Notes under the pieces: generated by a model | Seen by the model: only the letters and a program-made list of their open reading frames with translations | Told to the model about the DNA's origin: nothing | Databases searched by the model: none | Source of the DNA: Marvinbryantia formatexigens DSM 14469 | GTDB taxonomy: Bacteria > Bacillota > Clostridia > Lachnospirales > Lachnospiraceae | DNA length: 64,000 nt | Direction of reading: 5' to 3' | Assembly: GCF_025148285.1 (NCBI RefSeq) | Contig: NZ_CP102268.1 | Location: forward strand, 1,662,001-1,726,000 | Shown here: one piece after another, positions 35,147 to 44,880 of the stretch | Position numbering within the stretch: the stretch's first letter is position 1 | Layout: every line of letters begins with the position of its first letter | Program-made: the position numbers and the translations under genes

Positions 35147-37201
35147 TTATTCGTCCTGTGCGTTCGTCTCCGGCGTATCCTCCGAAACCGGTCCGGCAAG
35201 GCTGATGACGCTGCCATCCGCCGCGCTCTGCTGGTTTTCTGTTTCCAAAGCTTTCGCCTCTGTCTCATCCGGAGCGGAAGTTCCGATTGCCCGCGTTTCG
35301 TAAATCGGCGTCACGCCGGCCGCTTTTCTCTCCGCCGCTTCCTTCTCTACCTGATGGAAAATATCCATAAATTCTTTTCCGGTGATCGTCTCCTTCTCGA
35401 TTAAGAAATCGGCAATCTTATCCAGCGCTTCTCTGTGCTCACGCAGCAGGCGCAGAGCCTCCTGGTAAGCCTCTTTGATAACGCGCATAACTTCTTTGTC
35501 TATCTCGGCAGCCGTCTGATCGCTGCAGTTTAAAACATTTCTGCCGTCCAGATACTGGTTTGCCGGTGATTCCAGTCCGACCATTCCGAATTTATCGGAC
35601 ATACCGTACTGGGTAATCATCGCCCGCGCCAGCCTGGTCGCCTGCTCGATATCGTTCGCCGCGCCGGTCGTCACACTGTTAAACACAATTTCTTCCGCCG
35701 CGCGTCCGCCCACGCATTCTACGATGCGCGCCTGGATTTCCGCCTTTGAATTTAAGAATTTTTCCTCCTCCGGCACATTCATGACGTAACCAAGCGCACC
35801 CATCGTGCGCGGCACGATCGTAATCTTCTGTACCGGCTCAGAATCCTTCTGCAGAGCGCTGACAAGCGCATGTCCCACCTCGTGGTAGGAAACGATGCGG
35901 CGCTCCTCCTGGCTGAGAATCTTGTTTTTCTTCTCCTTACCTACCAGAACGACCTCCACTGACTCAAACAAATCCTTCTGGCTGACGGCACTTCTGCCAT
36001 TCTTTACGGCGAGGATGGCCGCTTCGTTAATCATATTTGCCAGGTCAGAACCAACCGCGCCCGATGTAGCAAGTGCAATCGCCTCCAGATCCACGGTATC
36101 ATCCATCGACACATTTTTCGCATGAACCTTCAGCACGTCCACACGCCCCTTCAGATCCGGCTTATCGACAACAATACGGCGGTCGAAACGTCCCGGACGC
36201 AGAAGCGCCTGGTCCAGAACCTCCGGACGGTTGGTCGCCGCCAGAATCAGAAGACCGGAAGCGGAATCAAAACCATCCATCTCCGCAAGGAGCTGGTTCA
36301 AAGTCTGCTCGCGCTCATCATTTCCGCCGAAATGACTGTCACGGCTCTTACCGATGGCATCGATTTCATCAATGAAAATGATACAGGGAGCGTTTTTCTT
36401 TGCCTCCTCAAACAGCTCGCGCACACGCGATGCGCCGACGCCGACAAACATTTCCACAAATTCCGAACCGGAAAGCGAAAAGAACGGCGCATGCGCCTCC
36501 CCGGCAACCGCCTTTGCAAGCAGCGTTTTACCGGTACCCGGCGGGCCCACAAGCAGCGCGCCCTTCGGCAGCTTGGCGCCGATTTTGGAATACTTTCCGG
36601 GATTCTCCAGGAAATCAACGACTTCCTGCAGCGATTCCTTTGCCTCATCCTGTCCGGCAACGTCCTTAAACGTAACGCCGGTCTCCTTCTGCGCATACAC
36701 ACGCGACTTGTTCTTTCCGATGCCCATCACACCGCCGCTGCCGCCCATCTTGCGCATGGCAAACGCCATAATCACCCAGATAAATACCAGCGGAAGCATA
36801 AACGTCAGAATACTGTAAATGATATCGGCTGTCATGTCGGGAATTTCCTTATTAAAGTCCACTCCCGCATCCAGAAGCTTTTCCGCAAGCTTCGGGTCAT
36901 CGACAGCTCCGGTATAATATGTGACGCCGCGCACCTTAGGCGTAATCACATACTGTCCCGACTGTATCTCCACGCTTTTAATCTGGTCGTTCTCCAGCAT
37001 TTCCATGAACTTATTATAGGTAATTTCCTGCGTCGTCGTGCTTCTCGACAGGGAGTTGAACATTCCTATAATAATCAGGGTAACCACTGTCACAATCAGA
37101 AAAATCATAATCGTCTGATTATTTTTCGGCGGCTTATTGCCGTTATTCGGACCGCCGCCCGGACCATTCGGACCCTGACCACGATTCTGGTTATTATCCA
37201 T
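35147..37201 (-). CDS. ftsH: ATP-dependent zinc metalloprotease FtsH, paralog 2
   Basis: The longer, 684-residue FtsH. It has a Gly/Asn/Pro-rich N-terminal tail, two membrane helices (about 31-50 and 125-145), AAA module with [19 protein letters not shown] and RPGRFDRR, then the protease domain with HEVGH and the distal Asp in [13 protein letters not shown] 70-residue acidic, Glu/Ala/Thr-rich tail follows (from AAGVTPIYE). Every catalytic residue is present. ATG start at 37201 with AAGGAGGAAAAA. It has its own promoter (37258-37286) and is monocistronic, so it is probably the housekeeping paralog, while the 996-2825 copy sits in a stress-like operon (inference). Confidence 0.95.
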   Translation of the reverse strand: MDNNQNRGQGPNGPGGGPNNGNKPPKNNQTIMIFLIVTVVTLIIIGMFNSLSRSTTTQEITYNKFMEMLENDQIKSVEIQSGQYVITPKVRGVTYYTGAVDDPKLAEKLLDAGVDFNKEIPDMTADIIYSILTFMLPLVFIWVIMAFAMRKMGGSGGVMGIGKNKSRVYAQKETGVTFKDVAGQDEAKESLQEVVDFLENPGKYSKIGAKLPKGALLVGPPGTGKTLLAKAVAGEAHAPFFSLSGSEFVEMFVGVGASRVRELFEEAKKNAPCIIFIDEIDAIGKSRDSHFGGNDEREQTLNQLLAEMDGFDSASGLLILAATNRPEVLDQALLRPGRFDRRIVVDKPDLKGRVDVLKVHAKNVSMDDTVDLEAIALATSGAVGSDLANMINEAAILAVKNGRSAVSQKDLFESVEVVLVGKEKKNKILSQEERRIVSYHEVGHALVSALQKDSEPVQKITIVPRTMGALGYVMNVPEEEKFLNSKAEIQARIVECVGGRAAEEIVFNSVTTGAANDIEQATRLARAMITQYGMSDKFGMVGLESPANQYLDGRNVLNCSDQTAAEIDKEVMRVIKEAYQEALRLLREHREALDKIADFLIEKETITGKEFMDIFHQVEKEAAERKAAGVTPIYETRAIGTSAPDETEAKALETENQQSAADGSVISLAGPVSEDTPETNAQDE

Positions 37202-37257
37202 TTTTTCCTCCTTGTATATAAAACTCTTCAAAATCTTTTTGTAAATCTCCCCACATA

Positions 37258-37286
37258 AGTATAAGGATTCTCCACCCAGAAATCAA
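37258..37286 (-). promoter_or_regulatory. Promoter of the second ftsH gene
   Basis: Minus-strand TTGATT (37281-37286), 17-bp spacer, TATACT (37258-37263), about 50 nt before the start codon. A 12-bp palindrome ATGATATATCAT lies farther upstream at 37367-37378. Confidence 0.65.
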
Positions 37287-37393
37287 TATTCACTTTCAAA
37301 AAAGATTCTGCAATTTCTAAAATCTTTCTAAAAATCCGACAAAAAGAGCTGGAAATGTGGCGCGATATGATATATCATGTTCAAGTAGGCATC

Positions 37394-37520
37394 AAGCCGT
37401 GCGAAGACGGTGACACAACCGACCGGTATGCTTGCATAACCGGGCGGAAGTGGCAGCGGCTTCATAGGGCGCAAGCCCGTGAGCGAAGAAAATCGCAGAT
37501 TTTCTGAACCTGCACGGCTT
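37394..37520 (+). ncRNA. Candidate structured leader RNA upstream of the DUF1846 gene
   Basis: AAGCCGTGC (37394-37402) is perfectly complementary to GCACGGCTT (37512-37520). Between them are three local hairpins: CCGGTATGC/GCATAACCGG (37423-37443), GGGC-GCAA-GCCC with a GNRA loop (37467-37478) and AGAAAATC/GATTTTCT (37487-37505). This is a closed multibranch, like a riboswitch or small RNA, 53 nt before the DUF1846 start. I could not match it to a known class. It might also be a decayed repeat element. Confidence 0.35.
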
Positions 37521-37572
37521 CCTCATGGCAGCAGCACACAACTTTACCAGAATATAAAGGATGACAGCGATT

Positions 37573-39057
37573 ATGAACATTGGATTTGACAACAACAAGT
37601 ACCTGACGATGCAGTCGGAGCACATCCGTCAGCGCATCAGTCAGTTTGGCAACAAGCTTTATCTGGAATTCGGCGGCAAGCTCTATGACGATTACCACGC
37701 TTCGCGCGTGCTTCCGGGCTTTGAGCCGGACAGCAAGCTGCGGATGCTGATGCAGCTTGCCGACCAGGCAGAAATCGTCATTGCAATCAGCGCCGTAGAT
37801 ATCGAAAAAAATAAAATCCGCGGCGACCTCGGCATCACATACGATTCCGACGTGCTCCGTCTGATTAACGTATTCGAGGAGCGTGGTCTGTATGTCGGCA
37901 GCGTCGTTATCACGCAGTACGCCGGGCAGAGCGGCGCCGATTTATTCCGCAGCCGTCTGCAGAAGCTCGGCATCCGCGTTTACACGCATTACGTCATTCC
38001 GGGCTATCCGAGCAACATCCCGTTAATCGTCAGCGACGAGGGCTACGGCAGAAATGATTATATTGAAACCTCCCGTCCCCTTGTGGTCGTGACGGCTCCG
38101 GGACCCGGCAGCGGTAAGATGGCGACCTGTCTTTCGCAGCTTTACCATGAGCACAGGCGCGGCATCCGGGCGGGTTACGCCAAGTTCGAAACCTTCCCCA
38201 TCTGGAATATCCCGCTGAAGCACCCGGTAAACCTCGCTTATGAGGCGGCAACCGCCGATTTAAACGATGTGAACATGATCGACCCGTTCCACCTGGAAGC
38301 ATACGGAAAAACAGCCGTAAACTACAACCGCGACGTGGAGATTTTCCCCGTGCTGAACGCCATCTTTGAAAAAATTTCCGGCGTCAGCCCCTACAAATCC
38401 CCCACTGACATGGGTGTAAACATGGCGGGAAACTGCATCTGCGACGATGAAGTCTGCCAGGAAGCCTCCCGTCAGGAAATCATCCGCCGCTATTACCATG
38501 CGCTGAGCGAGCTGGCAAGCGGCTCCAAGCCGGAGGATGAGGCAATTAAAATCGAGCTGATTATGAACCAGGCGGGCATTTCCAAAAACGACCGCCGCGT
38601 GGTGGGCGCAGCGCTCGCACGCGCAGAGGAAACGGACGGTCCGGCGGCTGCAATGGAGCTTGCAGATGGAAAGATCGTCACCGGAAAGACCTCGGAGCTG
38701 CTCGGCGCTTCCGCGGCGCTTCTGCTGAACGCGCTCAAGGAGCTGGCGGGCATCCCCCACGAGGAGCATGTGATTTCCCCGGTCGCCATAGAGCCTATCC
38801 AGCGGCTGAAGACGGCATACCTTGGCAGCAAAAATCCGCGTCTGCACACGGACGAGGTACTGATTGCGCTCTCCATCAGCGCCGCCACCAGCAAAACGGC
38901 GCAGCTTGCGCTGGAGCAGATTCCAAAGCTGGCAGGCTGCCAGGTACACACCACCGTCATTTTGTCGGCGGTCGATATCAAAACCTTCAAGCGGCTTTCG
39001 GTGCAGCTCACCTCTGAGCCTGTTTACGAAAATAAGCGTCTGTATTCAAAAAATTGA
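37573..39057 (+). CDS. DUF1846 family protein
   Basis: A 494-residue cytosolic protein of the DUF1846 family, found in Firmicutes and other anaerobes. The conserved opening [18 protein letters not shown] and the central [19 protein letters not shown], which looks like a phosphate-binding loop, are clear. Structures of relatives show a ligase-like, possibly nucleotide-binding fold; biochemical role is not established. Start is the ATG at 37573, because family members begin with this MxIGFDN segment; an upstream ATG at 37561 sits directly on AAAGG. Single gene, divergent from the second ftsH, with a structured leader candidate upstream. Confidence 0.9.
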   Translation: MNIGFDNNKYLTMQSEHIRQRISQFGNKLYLEFGGKLYDDYHASRVLPGFEPDSKLRMLMQLADQAEIVIAISAVDIEKNKIRGDLGITYDSDVLRLINVFEERGLYVGSVVITQYAGQSGADLFRSRLQKLGIRVYTHYVIPGYPSNIPLIVSDEGYGRNDYIETSRPLVVVTAPGPGSGKMATCLSQLYHEHRRGIRAGYAKFETFPIWNIPLKHPVNLAYEAATADLNDVNMIDPFHLEAYGKTAVNYNRDVEIFPVLNAIFEKISGVSPYKSPTDMGVNMAGNCICDDEVCQEASRQEIIRRYYHALSELASGSKPEDEAIKIELIMNQAGISKNDRRVVGAALARAEETDGPAAAMELADGKIVTGKTSELLGASAALLLNALKELAGIPHEEHVISPVAIEPIQRLKTAYLGSKNPRLHTDEVLIALSISAATSKTAQLALEQIPKLAGCQVHTTVILSAVDIKTFKRLSVQLTSEPVYENKRLYSKN

Positions 39058-39100
39058 TTAGCATAATCGGAACTGCTCATCAAAAACAATGAAAAAAAAG

Positions 39101-39129
39101 TTTTCATTTATCATAAAATCGGTTATAAT
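39101..39129 (+). promoter_or_regulatory. Promoter of pyrG
   Basis: TTTTCA (39101-39106), 17-bp spacer, perfect TATAAT (39124-39129). Predicted start near 39136 (GGATTTG). Confidence 0.5.
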
Positions 39130-39155
39130 GCAATCGGATTTGTTTGTGCACAATG

Positions 39156-39193
39156 GGGTGCATCTTCCATTCTCAAGGAGATGCACCCTTTTT
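39156..39193 (+). terminator. Terminator-like hairpin in the pyrG leader
   Basis: Perfect 10-bp stem GGGTGCATCT (39156-39165)/AGATGCACCC (39179-39188) followed by TTTTT. It lies after the predicted pyrG start site and 66 nt before the ATG, so it could be an attenuator; it would also end the DUF1846 transcript. A palindrome TTGTGCACAA (39144-39153) just before it could compete for the second arm. Confidence 0.7.
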
Positions 39194-39259
39194 ACATGAT
39201 GTCCGGGTTAAAGACCATTTGCCCCGACATCTTTAAACGGATTTAAGGAGGAAAGGAAC

Positions 39260-40867
39260 ATGTCAGTAAAATACGTATTTGTCACCGGCGGCGTGGTGTC
39301 CGGTCTTGGGAAGGGCATTACAGCCGCTTCTCTCGGACGTCTTCTGAAAGCGCGCGGGTACAATGTCACCATGCAGAAATTTGACCCGTACATCAATATC
39401 GACCCCGGCACGATGAACCCCATCCAGCACGGCGAGGTTTTTGTAACCGACGACGGAGCCGAGACGGATCTGGACCTTGGACATTACGAGCGCTTTATCG
39501 ACGAAAGTCTGACCCGTAATTCCAACGTCACCACCGGCAAAATCTACTGGTCGGTTCTGCAAAAAGAGCGCCGCGGAGATTTCGGCGGCGGCACCGTACA
39601 GGTGATTCCCCATATCACAAATGAAATCAAAAGCCGCTTTTACCGCAACTACACCTCTGATGAAATGCATATCGCCATCATCGAAGTGGGCGGCACGGTC
39701 GGCGACATCGAGAGCCAGCCGTTTCTGGAGGCGATCCGCCAGTTCCAGCACGACGTCGGACGGGAAAATGCGATTCTGATACATGTTTCCCTCATTCCCT
39801 ATATTAAGGCATCCGGCGAAATGAAAACAAAACCGACCCAGACCAGCGTCAAGCAGCTCCAGGGCATGGGTATCTGGCCGGATATTCTGGTCTGCCGCTC
39901 CGAACTTCCGCTGGAAGCGGGCATCAAGGAGAAGATTGCCCTGTTCTGCAATGTTCCGGTTTCCCATGTTCTGCAGAATCTCGATGTAGAATATCTTTAT
40001 GAAGCCCCGCTCGCTATGGAGGCGGAGCATCTGGCGCAGGTGGCGTGCGAGTGTCTCAACCTGCCCTGCCCTGAGCCAGACCTTGCCGACTGGATTTCTA
40101 TGGTCGAGGCGCTGCGCCATCCGACGCAGGATGTCACCGTGGCTCTGGTCGGAAAATATACACAGCTTCACGACGCCTACATCAGCGTGGTGGAGGCACT
40201 GAAGCACGGCGGTATCGCCAACTCCGCCACCGTCCATATCAAGTGGATTGATTCAGAACTGTTAAACGAAGAAAATACAGAAGAAATGCTCGGCGACGTA
40301 AGCGGCATTCTTGTTCCCGGCGGCTTCGGCGACCGCGGCATCGACGGAAAAATTGTTGCCATCCATTATGCGCGCACGCATGGCGTCCCCTTCCTGGGAC
40401 TGTGCCTCGGTATGCAGCTTGCCATCGTGGAATACGCCCGCAATGTGGCAGGCTTAAAGGATGCCCACAGCATCGAGCTGAATCCCGCCACCACGCATCC
40501 GGTCATTGCGCTGATGCCGGACCAGGACGGCGTTGAGGATATCGGCGGAACCCTCCGTCTCGGCTCCTACCCCTGCGTGCTGGATACCAGCACGAAAGCG
40601 TATGCGCTGTACGGAACGGAAACCATTCATGAGCGCCACAGACACCGCTACGAGGTAAACAACGACTACCGCAAGATTCTGACCGAAAGTGGTCTGACGC
40701 TCTCCGGTCTTTCCCCGGATGGGCGCATCGTGGAAATGATTGAGCTGAAAACGCATCCGTTCTTTGTGGCGACCCAGGCGCATCCGGAACTGAAATCCCG
40801 CCCCAACCGCCCGCATCCGCTCTTTAAAGGCTTTATAGCGGCGGCACTGGAAAATTCCGCACAGTAG
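39260..40867 (+). CDS. pyrG: CTP synthase
   Basis: Converts UTP to CTP using ATP and glutamine, last step of pyrimidine nucleotide synthesis. 535 residues, full length. The synthetase domain (1-265) starts with [17 protein letters not shown], the ATP loop; the glutaminase domain (about 290-530) has the nucleophile Cys382 in FLGLCLGMQ and the His/Glu pair in [15 protein letters not shown] at 39260 with AAGGAGGAAAGGAAC. The leader contains a terminator-like hairpin. In Bacillus pyrG is controlled by CTP-sensitive attenuation that needs a pyrimidine-rich first arm, which is not seen here, so the mechanism may differ. Confidence 0.97.
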   Translation: MSVKYVFVTGGVVSGLGKGITAASLGRLLKARGYNVTMQKFDPYINIDPGTMNPIQHGEVFVTDDGAETDLDLGHYERFIDESLTRNSNVTTGKIYWSVLQKERRGDFGGGTVQVIPHITNEIKSRFYRNYTSDEMHIAIIEVGGTVGDIESQPFLEAIRQFQHDVGRENAILIHVSLIPYIKASGEMKTKPTQTSVKQLQGMGIWPDILVCRSELPLEAGIKEKIALFCNVPVSHVLQNLDVEYLYEAPLAMEAEHLAQVACECLNLPCPEPDLADWISMVEALRHPTQDVTVALVGKYTQLHDAYISVVEALKHGGIANSATVHIKWIDSELLNEENTEEMLGDVSGILVPGGFGDRGIDGKIVAIHYARTHGVPFLGLCLGMQLAIVEYARNVAGLKDAHSIELNPATTHPVIALMPDQDGVEDIGGTLRLGSYPCVLDTSTKAYALYGTETIHERHRHRYEVNNDYRKILTESGLTLSGLSPDGRIVEMIELKTHPFFVATQAHPELKSRPNRPHPLFKGFIAAALENSAQ

Positions 40868-40877
40868 CGGCGCCACC

Positions 40878-40986
40878 ATTGCTGTGCACATCAGCTCAGA
40901 CACCTGCCGCGCCGTTGCTGTACTCACCATCTTCAGATACCTGCCGCACCGTTGCTGTACATACCAGCTCAGACATCTGCCGCGCC
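40878..40986. repeat. 36/37-bp tandem repeat after pyrG
   Basis: Three imperfect copies (40878-40913, 40914-40950, 40951-40986), each starting TTGCTGT and ending CTGCCGCGCC or CTGCCGCACC. The gap also holds a GCCGCGCC/GGCGCGGC inverted repeat just after. No gene is supported. Confidence 0.7.
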
Positions 40987-41113
40987 GTGAAACCAGTCCT
41001 GCGCGTCTGAGGCGCGGCGCCACCCTTCCGGAATTACCGGGCAGGCGACACTCCCCTGTCCGGTATATCCCGGTATCTTTTCTAAATCGCTTCCCGGAAA
41101 TCAGAAAAGCTGT

Positions 41114-41782
41114 CTATTTTCTTCCTATCAGCATTTTGGAATTTTCAAGCATCATCAAAACGGCACGCTTTTCCGAACCAAAAATCAGCTCAGACGTGCT
41201 TACAAGACGCACATCCTGGTATCCCATATCCTTCAGCTTCTGTACAAAGTCCTTCATATCCGTATACATCCTCGGTTTCATAGAATCATGCAGAGCAAAA
41301 ACGCCGCCCTTTTTCAGAACACGCAGACTCTCCAGAAGCAGCTCATGCTTATCGGAGCCCGTAATATTATGATAAACATAGTTGCTGACGACAGCATCAA
41401 AGGTTTCGTCCGGAAATTCCAGCTTATTCGCATCGCCCCGCTGAAATACGCACCTGGAACCGACACCCTCCAACCGGGCATTTTTCTCACAGAGTTCTTT
41501 GCTGTAATTATACATGGAGCCCCAGTAATCGACCCCCGTAACCTTTGCCTCCGGCCACGTCTTCGCCGCGCGGATAGCAAGCGCTCCCGAACCACAGCCC
41601 ACCTCCAGCAGTTTTCCTTTTCCGTCATATTCCAGATAGGAAAGAATCGTCTGGTGCACCCGGTCCATCATCCCGCCTCCTCCAAACGCATACTGCTTCC
41701 GAATCCATGCCATCCACAAAAGCAGCGCGGCAAGCGCAACTGTCGCAATCACAATCAAGAGCTTGCCTGAATTTTTCTCCAT
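41114..41782 (-). CDS. Membrane-anchored SAM-dependent methyltransferase
   Basis: A 222-residue class I methyltransferase. The first 28 residues form an uncleaved membrane anchor (LLIVIATVALAALLLWMAWI). The Rossmann core shows motif I LLEVGCGSGALAI, motif II KVTGVDYWG, QRGDANKLEF and a DAVVSNYVYHNI stretch, the usual Methyltransf_11/25 order. Substrate is not evident; no cofactor-pathway genes are beside it. The gene is convergent with pyrG across a repeat-containing gap and divergent from the YtqB-like methyltransferase gene. Confidence 0.85.
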   Translation of the reverse strand: MEKNSGKLLIVIATVALAALLLWMAWIRKQYAFGGGGMMDRVHQTILSYLEYDGKGKLLEVGCGSGALAIRAAKTWPEAKVTGVDYWGSMYNYSKELCEKNARLEGVGSRCVFQRGDANKLEFPDETFDAVVSNYVYHNITGSDKHELLLESLRVLKKGGVFALHDSMKPRMYTDMKDFVQKLKDMGYQDVRLVSTSELIFGSEKRAVLMMLENSKMLIGRK

Positions 41783-41795
41783 AACCGTTTAGCCC

Positions 41796-41823
41796 TTGTT
41801 TCTGTTCATTCCGTTCACAACAA
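41796..41823. repeat. Dispersed short palindrome, decayed copy
   Basis: TTGTT (41796-41800) and AACAA (41819-41823) enclose CTGTTCATTCCGTTCACA, the core of the palindrome family. It lies between divergent methyltransferase genes. Confidence 0.4.
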
Positions 41824-41874
41824 CCGATCATCTGGCGCATGACAGACAGAGTCCCGGCAGCAGGGATTTTTCCC

Positions 41875-41903
41875 TTGCCGGTTTCTCCGGGCAGGAGTAT
41901 AAT
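41875..41903 (+). promoter_or_regulatory. Promoter of the YtqB-like gene
   Basis: TTGCCG (41875-41880), 17-bp spacer, TATAAT (41898-41903). A hairpin CCGGCA/TGCCGG (about 41854-41881) overlaps the -35. Confidence 0.6.
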
Positions 41904-41931
41904 CCTCTTATTAAACAGACAGGAGCAGCTT

Positions 41932-42504
41932 ATGTCACAAAATCAAAATTATCAGATTACCGCATGGTGCCAGCGCATGATGCGGGAGCATATACACGAG
42001 GGTTCCCTCTGCATCGACGCAACGATGGGAAATGGAAATGACACGCAGTTTCTCTGCACCCAGGCGGGCAGAAACGGAAGCGTGCTCGCCTTCGACATCC
42101 AGCCCGCCGCGCTGGAACATACAAAGGAGCGCCTTGCACATGCACTTCCCTACTGTAATTATCAATTAATTCTGGATTCCCACGAGCGCCTGGACGCCTA
42201 CGCGGCGCCGGAGAGCGCCGACTGCATTGCCTTTAACCTCGGCTACCTTCCCGGCGGCGACCATACGCTTGCCACAAAGCCCGGCTCCACCCTCACCGCG
42301 CTGGAAAAAAGCCTCTCGCTTCTGAAAAAGGACGGACTTCTCTGCATCTGCATTTACAGCGGCGGCGACACCGGCTTCGCGGAAAGAGACGCCGTGCTCT
42401 CCTGGCTGCAGACGCTGGATTCCCGAAAATATCTGGTACTGCTGACGCAGTATTATAACCGCCCGAATAACCCGCCCATCCCAGCATTTGTAATCCGGCT
42501 GTAA
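41932..42504 (+). CDS. Class I SAM methyltransferase, YtqB/rRNA methylase family
   Basis: A 190-residue methyltransferase matching the YtqB family (often called rRNA methylase; B. subtilis YtqB is 194 residues). Motifs: LCIDATMGNGNDTQFLC (SAM loop), VLAFDIQPAALEHT, ADCIAFNLGYLPGGDH (catalytic NLGYLPGGD typical of YtqB) and NPPIPAFVIRL at the C terminus. Recent work on relatives implicates tRNA rather than rRNA wobble modification (tRNA C5/U34 carboxymethyl derivatives, TrmN-like naming), so the substrate is best left open. ATG at 41932 with AGGAGCAGCTT. Monocistronic with its own promoter. Confidence 0.85.
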   Translation: MSQNQNYQITAWCQRMMREHIHEGSLCIDATMGNGNDTQFLCTQAGRNGSVLAFDIQPAALEHTKERLAHALPYCNYQLILDSHERLDAYAAPESADCIAFNLGYLPGGDHTLATKPGSTLTALEKSLSLLKKDGLLCICIYSGGDTGFAERDAVLSWLQTLDSRKYLVLLTQYYNRPNNPPIPAFVIRL

Positions 42505-42663
42505 GACGTGGCGTCCGCCCCGTTAATTTTCCACACCATCCTTTACTCATTGTCCTCTGCGGCAAACTGAGTGCTGACTATTTACTAAGATATCCTGGGT
42601 CAAATTCCCAACACGAATTGGGTTGCATCATAGAAATTAGCACATAAAAAGGAGATTACGTAA

Positions 42664-43119
42664 ATGAATATTGAATATAAAACACTTACAAAAAAAGAAC
42701 TGAATACTTTTATTGACATGAGGATAAAACAACTTCGAGAAGAAGGGGCTAAAGAAGAAATTGATCTGGTTCCCGCATTGAAAGAATATTATACTCGCCA
42801 TATGGCAGATGGAACATTTGTATCCTGGCTTGCTTTTGATGGAGAAAAAATTGTCGGGACAAGCGGGATGTCATTTGTGGAAAAACCGCCCTATTTTGGA
42901 TGTCCAAGTGGAAAAATAGGATTGTTATCCAGTATGTTTACTGATCCGGAATATAGAAGAAAAGGTATTGCAAAGGAACTGTTATCCCGTGTTGTAAATG
43001 ATGCCAGGGAATATGGATGTGGAACGATACAGATTACAGCGTCTGATATGGGTGTTAAATTGTATACAGATTTTGGATTCATACATAATGGTAACTTCAT
43101 GCAATATCAGCTTTCTTAA
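42664..43119 (+). CDS. GNAT family N-acetyltransferase
   Basis: A 151-residue acetyltransferase of the GNAT fold. The acetyl-CoA motif A is MFTDPEYRRKGIAKELL, and the C-terminal LYTDFGFIHNG segment is motif B. Substrate unknown; similar small GNATs modify amines, amino acids or antibiotics. Start ATG at 42664 with AAAAGGAG upstream. Its base composition is clearly more AT-rich than the neighbouring genes, which suggests recent acquisition. Confidence 0.88.
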   Translation: MNIEYKTLTKKELNTFIDMRIKQLREEGAKEEIDLVPALKEYYTRHMADGTFVSWLAFDGEKIVGTSGMSFVEKPPYFGCPSGKIGLLSSMFTDPEYRRKGIAKELLSRVVNDAREYGCGTIQITASDMGVKLYTDFGFIHNGNFMQYQLS

Positions 43120-43174
43120 CAAGGGCAGCCTTTCGGGACGCTTTAACAGTAAACCGGACGAAAACCGGGCGTAC

Positions 43175-44053
43175 CTACAGCTTCACTGTAACACGCAGGC
43201 AGCCCTCCGCATAATCCGTGCGGAGGGTTCCTTTCATTTCTTCTGTCAGCGTCTTTGCGATGGAAAGACCAAGTCCGGTCGCTTCTCTGCCGCTCTGCAC
43301 GGTATAGAAGCGCTCCGACAGATGCTCCGCCTGCAGCCCGTCCAGACCGGAGGCGTGATTTTTAAAAACAATCTCGCCATTCTCATAAAGTGTGACCGCC
43401 AAATCGCCGTCGCTGTATTTCGCGGCATTGCTTACAATATTGGACAGCACACGCGCCAGTGCGCGCCCGTCCAGGATGCGTTTTACCGGCTCTTCGGGCA
43501 TCTGTATCCGCGGCTCTATCCCCTTTTCCTTCAGCGCGCCGTAATAACCGGCAATGCATTCCTCCAGCGCAGCATTTAAGGAAATCTCTTCTTCCCTTCC
43601 GGAATCCTCCGCCGCGATCACCGAGTAACGGAACAACTCCTCCATCAGCTCCTTTAAAGCCGCCGCGCGGTTTTCCACAATCAGCAGATATTCCCGCGCA
43701 GTTTTCGACATTTCCTCCCGCTTCAGCAGCTCCAGATACCCGCAGATTGCCGTCAGCGGCGTGCGCAAATCGTGTGACATATTTGTAATGGCAGTCTGCA
43801 GCTCCTGGTTGCCCTGCCGGAAGCGCAGCTCCTGCCTGCGCAGATTCCGAACCTGCACATCCATCTGCGCCGCCAGCCTCCGCACATACCGGTCCGATGT
43901 GGAAACCCGCAGCCCGACATTCGTATCCTGCCGCAGGCGCTCTTCAAATTCCCGGCAGAGCCCGTCCACCGCCCTGTGCAGAAAAATCAGCCTCGCCGCC
44001 AGAAGCATTACCATCATTCCCAGAATCATACACACAATATAAAGCACTTTCAT
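43175..44053 (-). CDS. Sensor histidine kinase of the ABC operon
   Basis: A 292-residue kinase with a single N-terminal membrane helix (about 3-27) and almost no extracellular part, so it probably senses through the membrane or a partner. DHp domain has MSHDLRTPLTAI (phospho-His94), and the ATPase domain shows LSNIVSNAAKYSDGD and GREATGLGLSIAK. It resembles intramembrane-sensing kinases of peptide-antibiotic resistance systems. Start is the ATG at 44053 in TGATG, overlapping the permease stop by 1 nt. The cognate OmpR regulator is at 45877, with the ABC transporter genes between. Confidence 0.92.
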   Translation of the reverse strand: MKVLYIVCMILGMMVMLLAARLIFLHRAVDGLCREFEERLRQDTNVGLRVSTSDRYVRRLAAQMDVQVRNLRRQELRFRQGNQELQTAITNMSHDLRTPLTAICGYLELLKREEMSKTAREYLLIVENRAAALKELMEELFRYSVIAAEDSGREEEISLNAALEECIAGYYGALKEKGIEPRIQMPEEPVKRILDGRALARVLSNIVSNAAKYSDGDLAVTLYENGEIVFKNHASGLDGLQAEHLSERFYTVQSGREATGLGLSIAKTLTEEMKGTLRTDYAEGCLRVTVKL

Positions 44054-44880
44054 CACCTGATATCCTTATTTTTAAAGCACCAGAAGCCCGCAAAATTAAT
44101 CACCAGAATCCATCCCACGGAAATCGCCGCCATGCGCACCGGATTCACCACCATCCGCTGTGCAATCTCCAGGCATTGCCCGTAAGGAATCAAATCAAGC
44201 AGCCAGTAAAATACCTCCCGCAGCGTGCCGCTCAGATAGTTGGGATTCGGTTCCATCATGGCGTCCTGCACGCCGTCAACCGTCATCAGCATCCCCTGTA
44301 TATACTCCGGCTCCGACAGCCGCGCGATTACCCATGCGCCTGCCGCCAGCACCGCAAAGGCAAGCACCATACAGATAATGGCGGTATACGATTTGCGGTC
44401 GCAGAGTATGGCAATCATATGATACAGCGACGCGTAGACAAGCACATTCAGAATGCTCTCCGCCAGCAGGCAGGCGAACATGGCGCCGCTCATTTCCATT
44501 TTGTCAAACATCGGTATGCCAAGCGCCGCGATTGTCAGAAATCCCACCGCCAGCATCGCCGCTGCCGCCGCCGCACAGCTAAAAAGCCCTGCAAAATAAA
44601 TACCGCCGCGCGTCTGACCGGTGATGATTTTGTTGCGGATAGTGCCGTCGCTGTACTCCGTCCCGATAAACAGCGCGCAGATTACCGCCAGCAGAATGCC
44701 GGGCGGATGTACGACAGAAAACAGCACGCCATCCAGCGTATACGTTTCCTCCCACTTCACCATGCTCCGGTACTGTGACACACATAGCATAACCATAAAC
44801 AGCACTTCTGCGAGCAGCATTCCCCAGAAGATTCTGCTTTTTTTCAGTCTTCTCAAATCAGCACGAAAAAGTCTGCTCAT
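44053..44880 (-). CDS. ABC-2 type transporter permease
   Basis: A 275-residue membrane protein with six helices, of the ABC-2 family: short cytoplasmic start (MSRLFRADLRRLKKSR), first helix FWGMLLAEVLFMVMLCVS, and GTEYSDGTIRNKIITGQTR between helices, a conserved feature of such permeases. With the upstream ATPase it makes an exporter, probably of the BcrAB/lantibiotic-immunity type. Start is the ATG at 44880 with GGGAGGTGGCAGAA, inside the end of the ATPase gene (23-nt overlap). Confidence 0.88.
   Translation of the reverse strand: MSRLFRADLRRLKKSRIFWGMLLAEVLFMVMLCVSQYRSMVKWEETYTLDGVLFSVVHPPGILLAVICALFIGTEYSDGTIRNKIITGQTRGGIYFAGLFSCAAAAAAMLAVGFLTIAALGIPMFDKMEMSGAMFACLLAESILNVLVYASLYHMIAILCDRKSYTAIICMVLAFAVLAAGAWVIARLSEPEYIQGMLMTVDGVQDAMMEPNPNYLSGTLREVFYWLLDLIPYGQCLEIAQRMVVNPVRMAAISVGWILVINFAGFWCFKNKDIR

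Noticed and set aside
37421-37470. Signal recognition particle RNA, because of GGGCGGAAGTGGCAGC
   Set aside because: The conserved SRP core (GGTCAGG-CCGGAAGGAAGCAGC) is not matched at the necessary positions and the surrounding helix is wrong.
39101-39193. Bacillus-type CTP attenuator assigned with certainty
   Set aside because: The pyrimidine-rich first arm and GGGC start that define that mechanism are absent; only a candidate attenuator is claimed.
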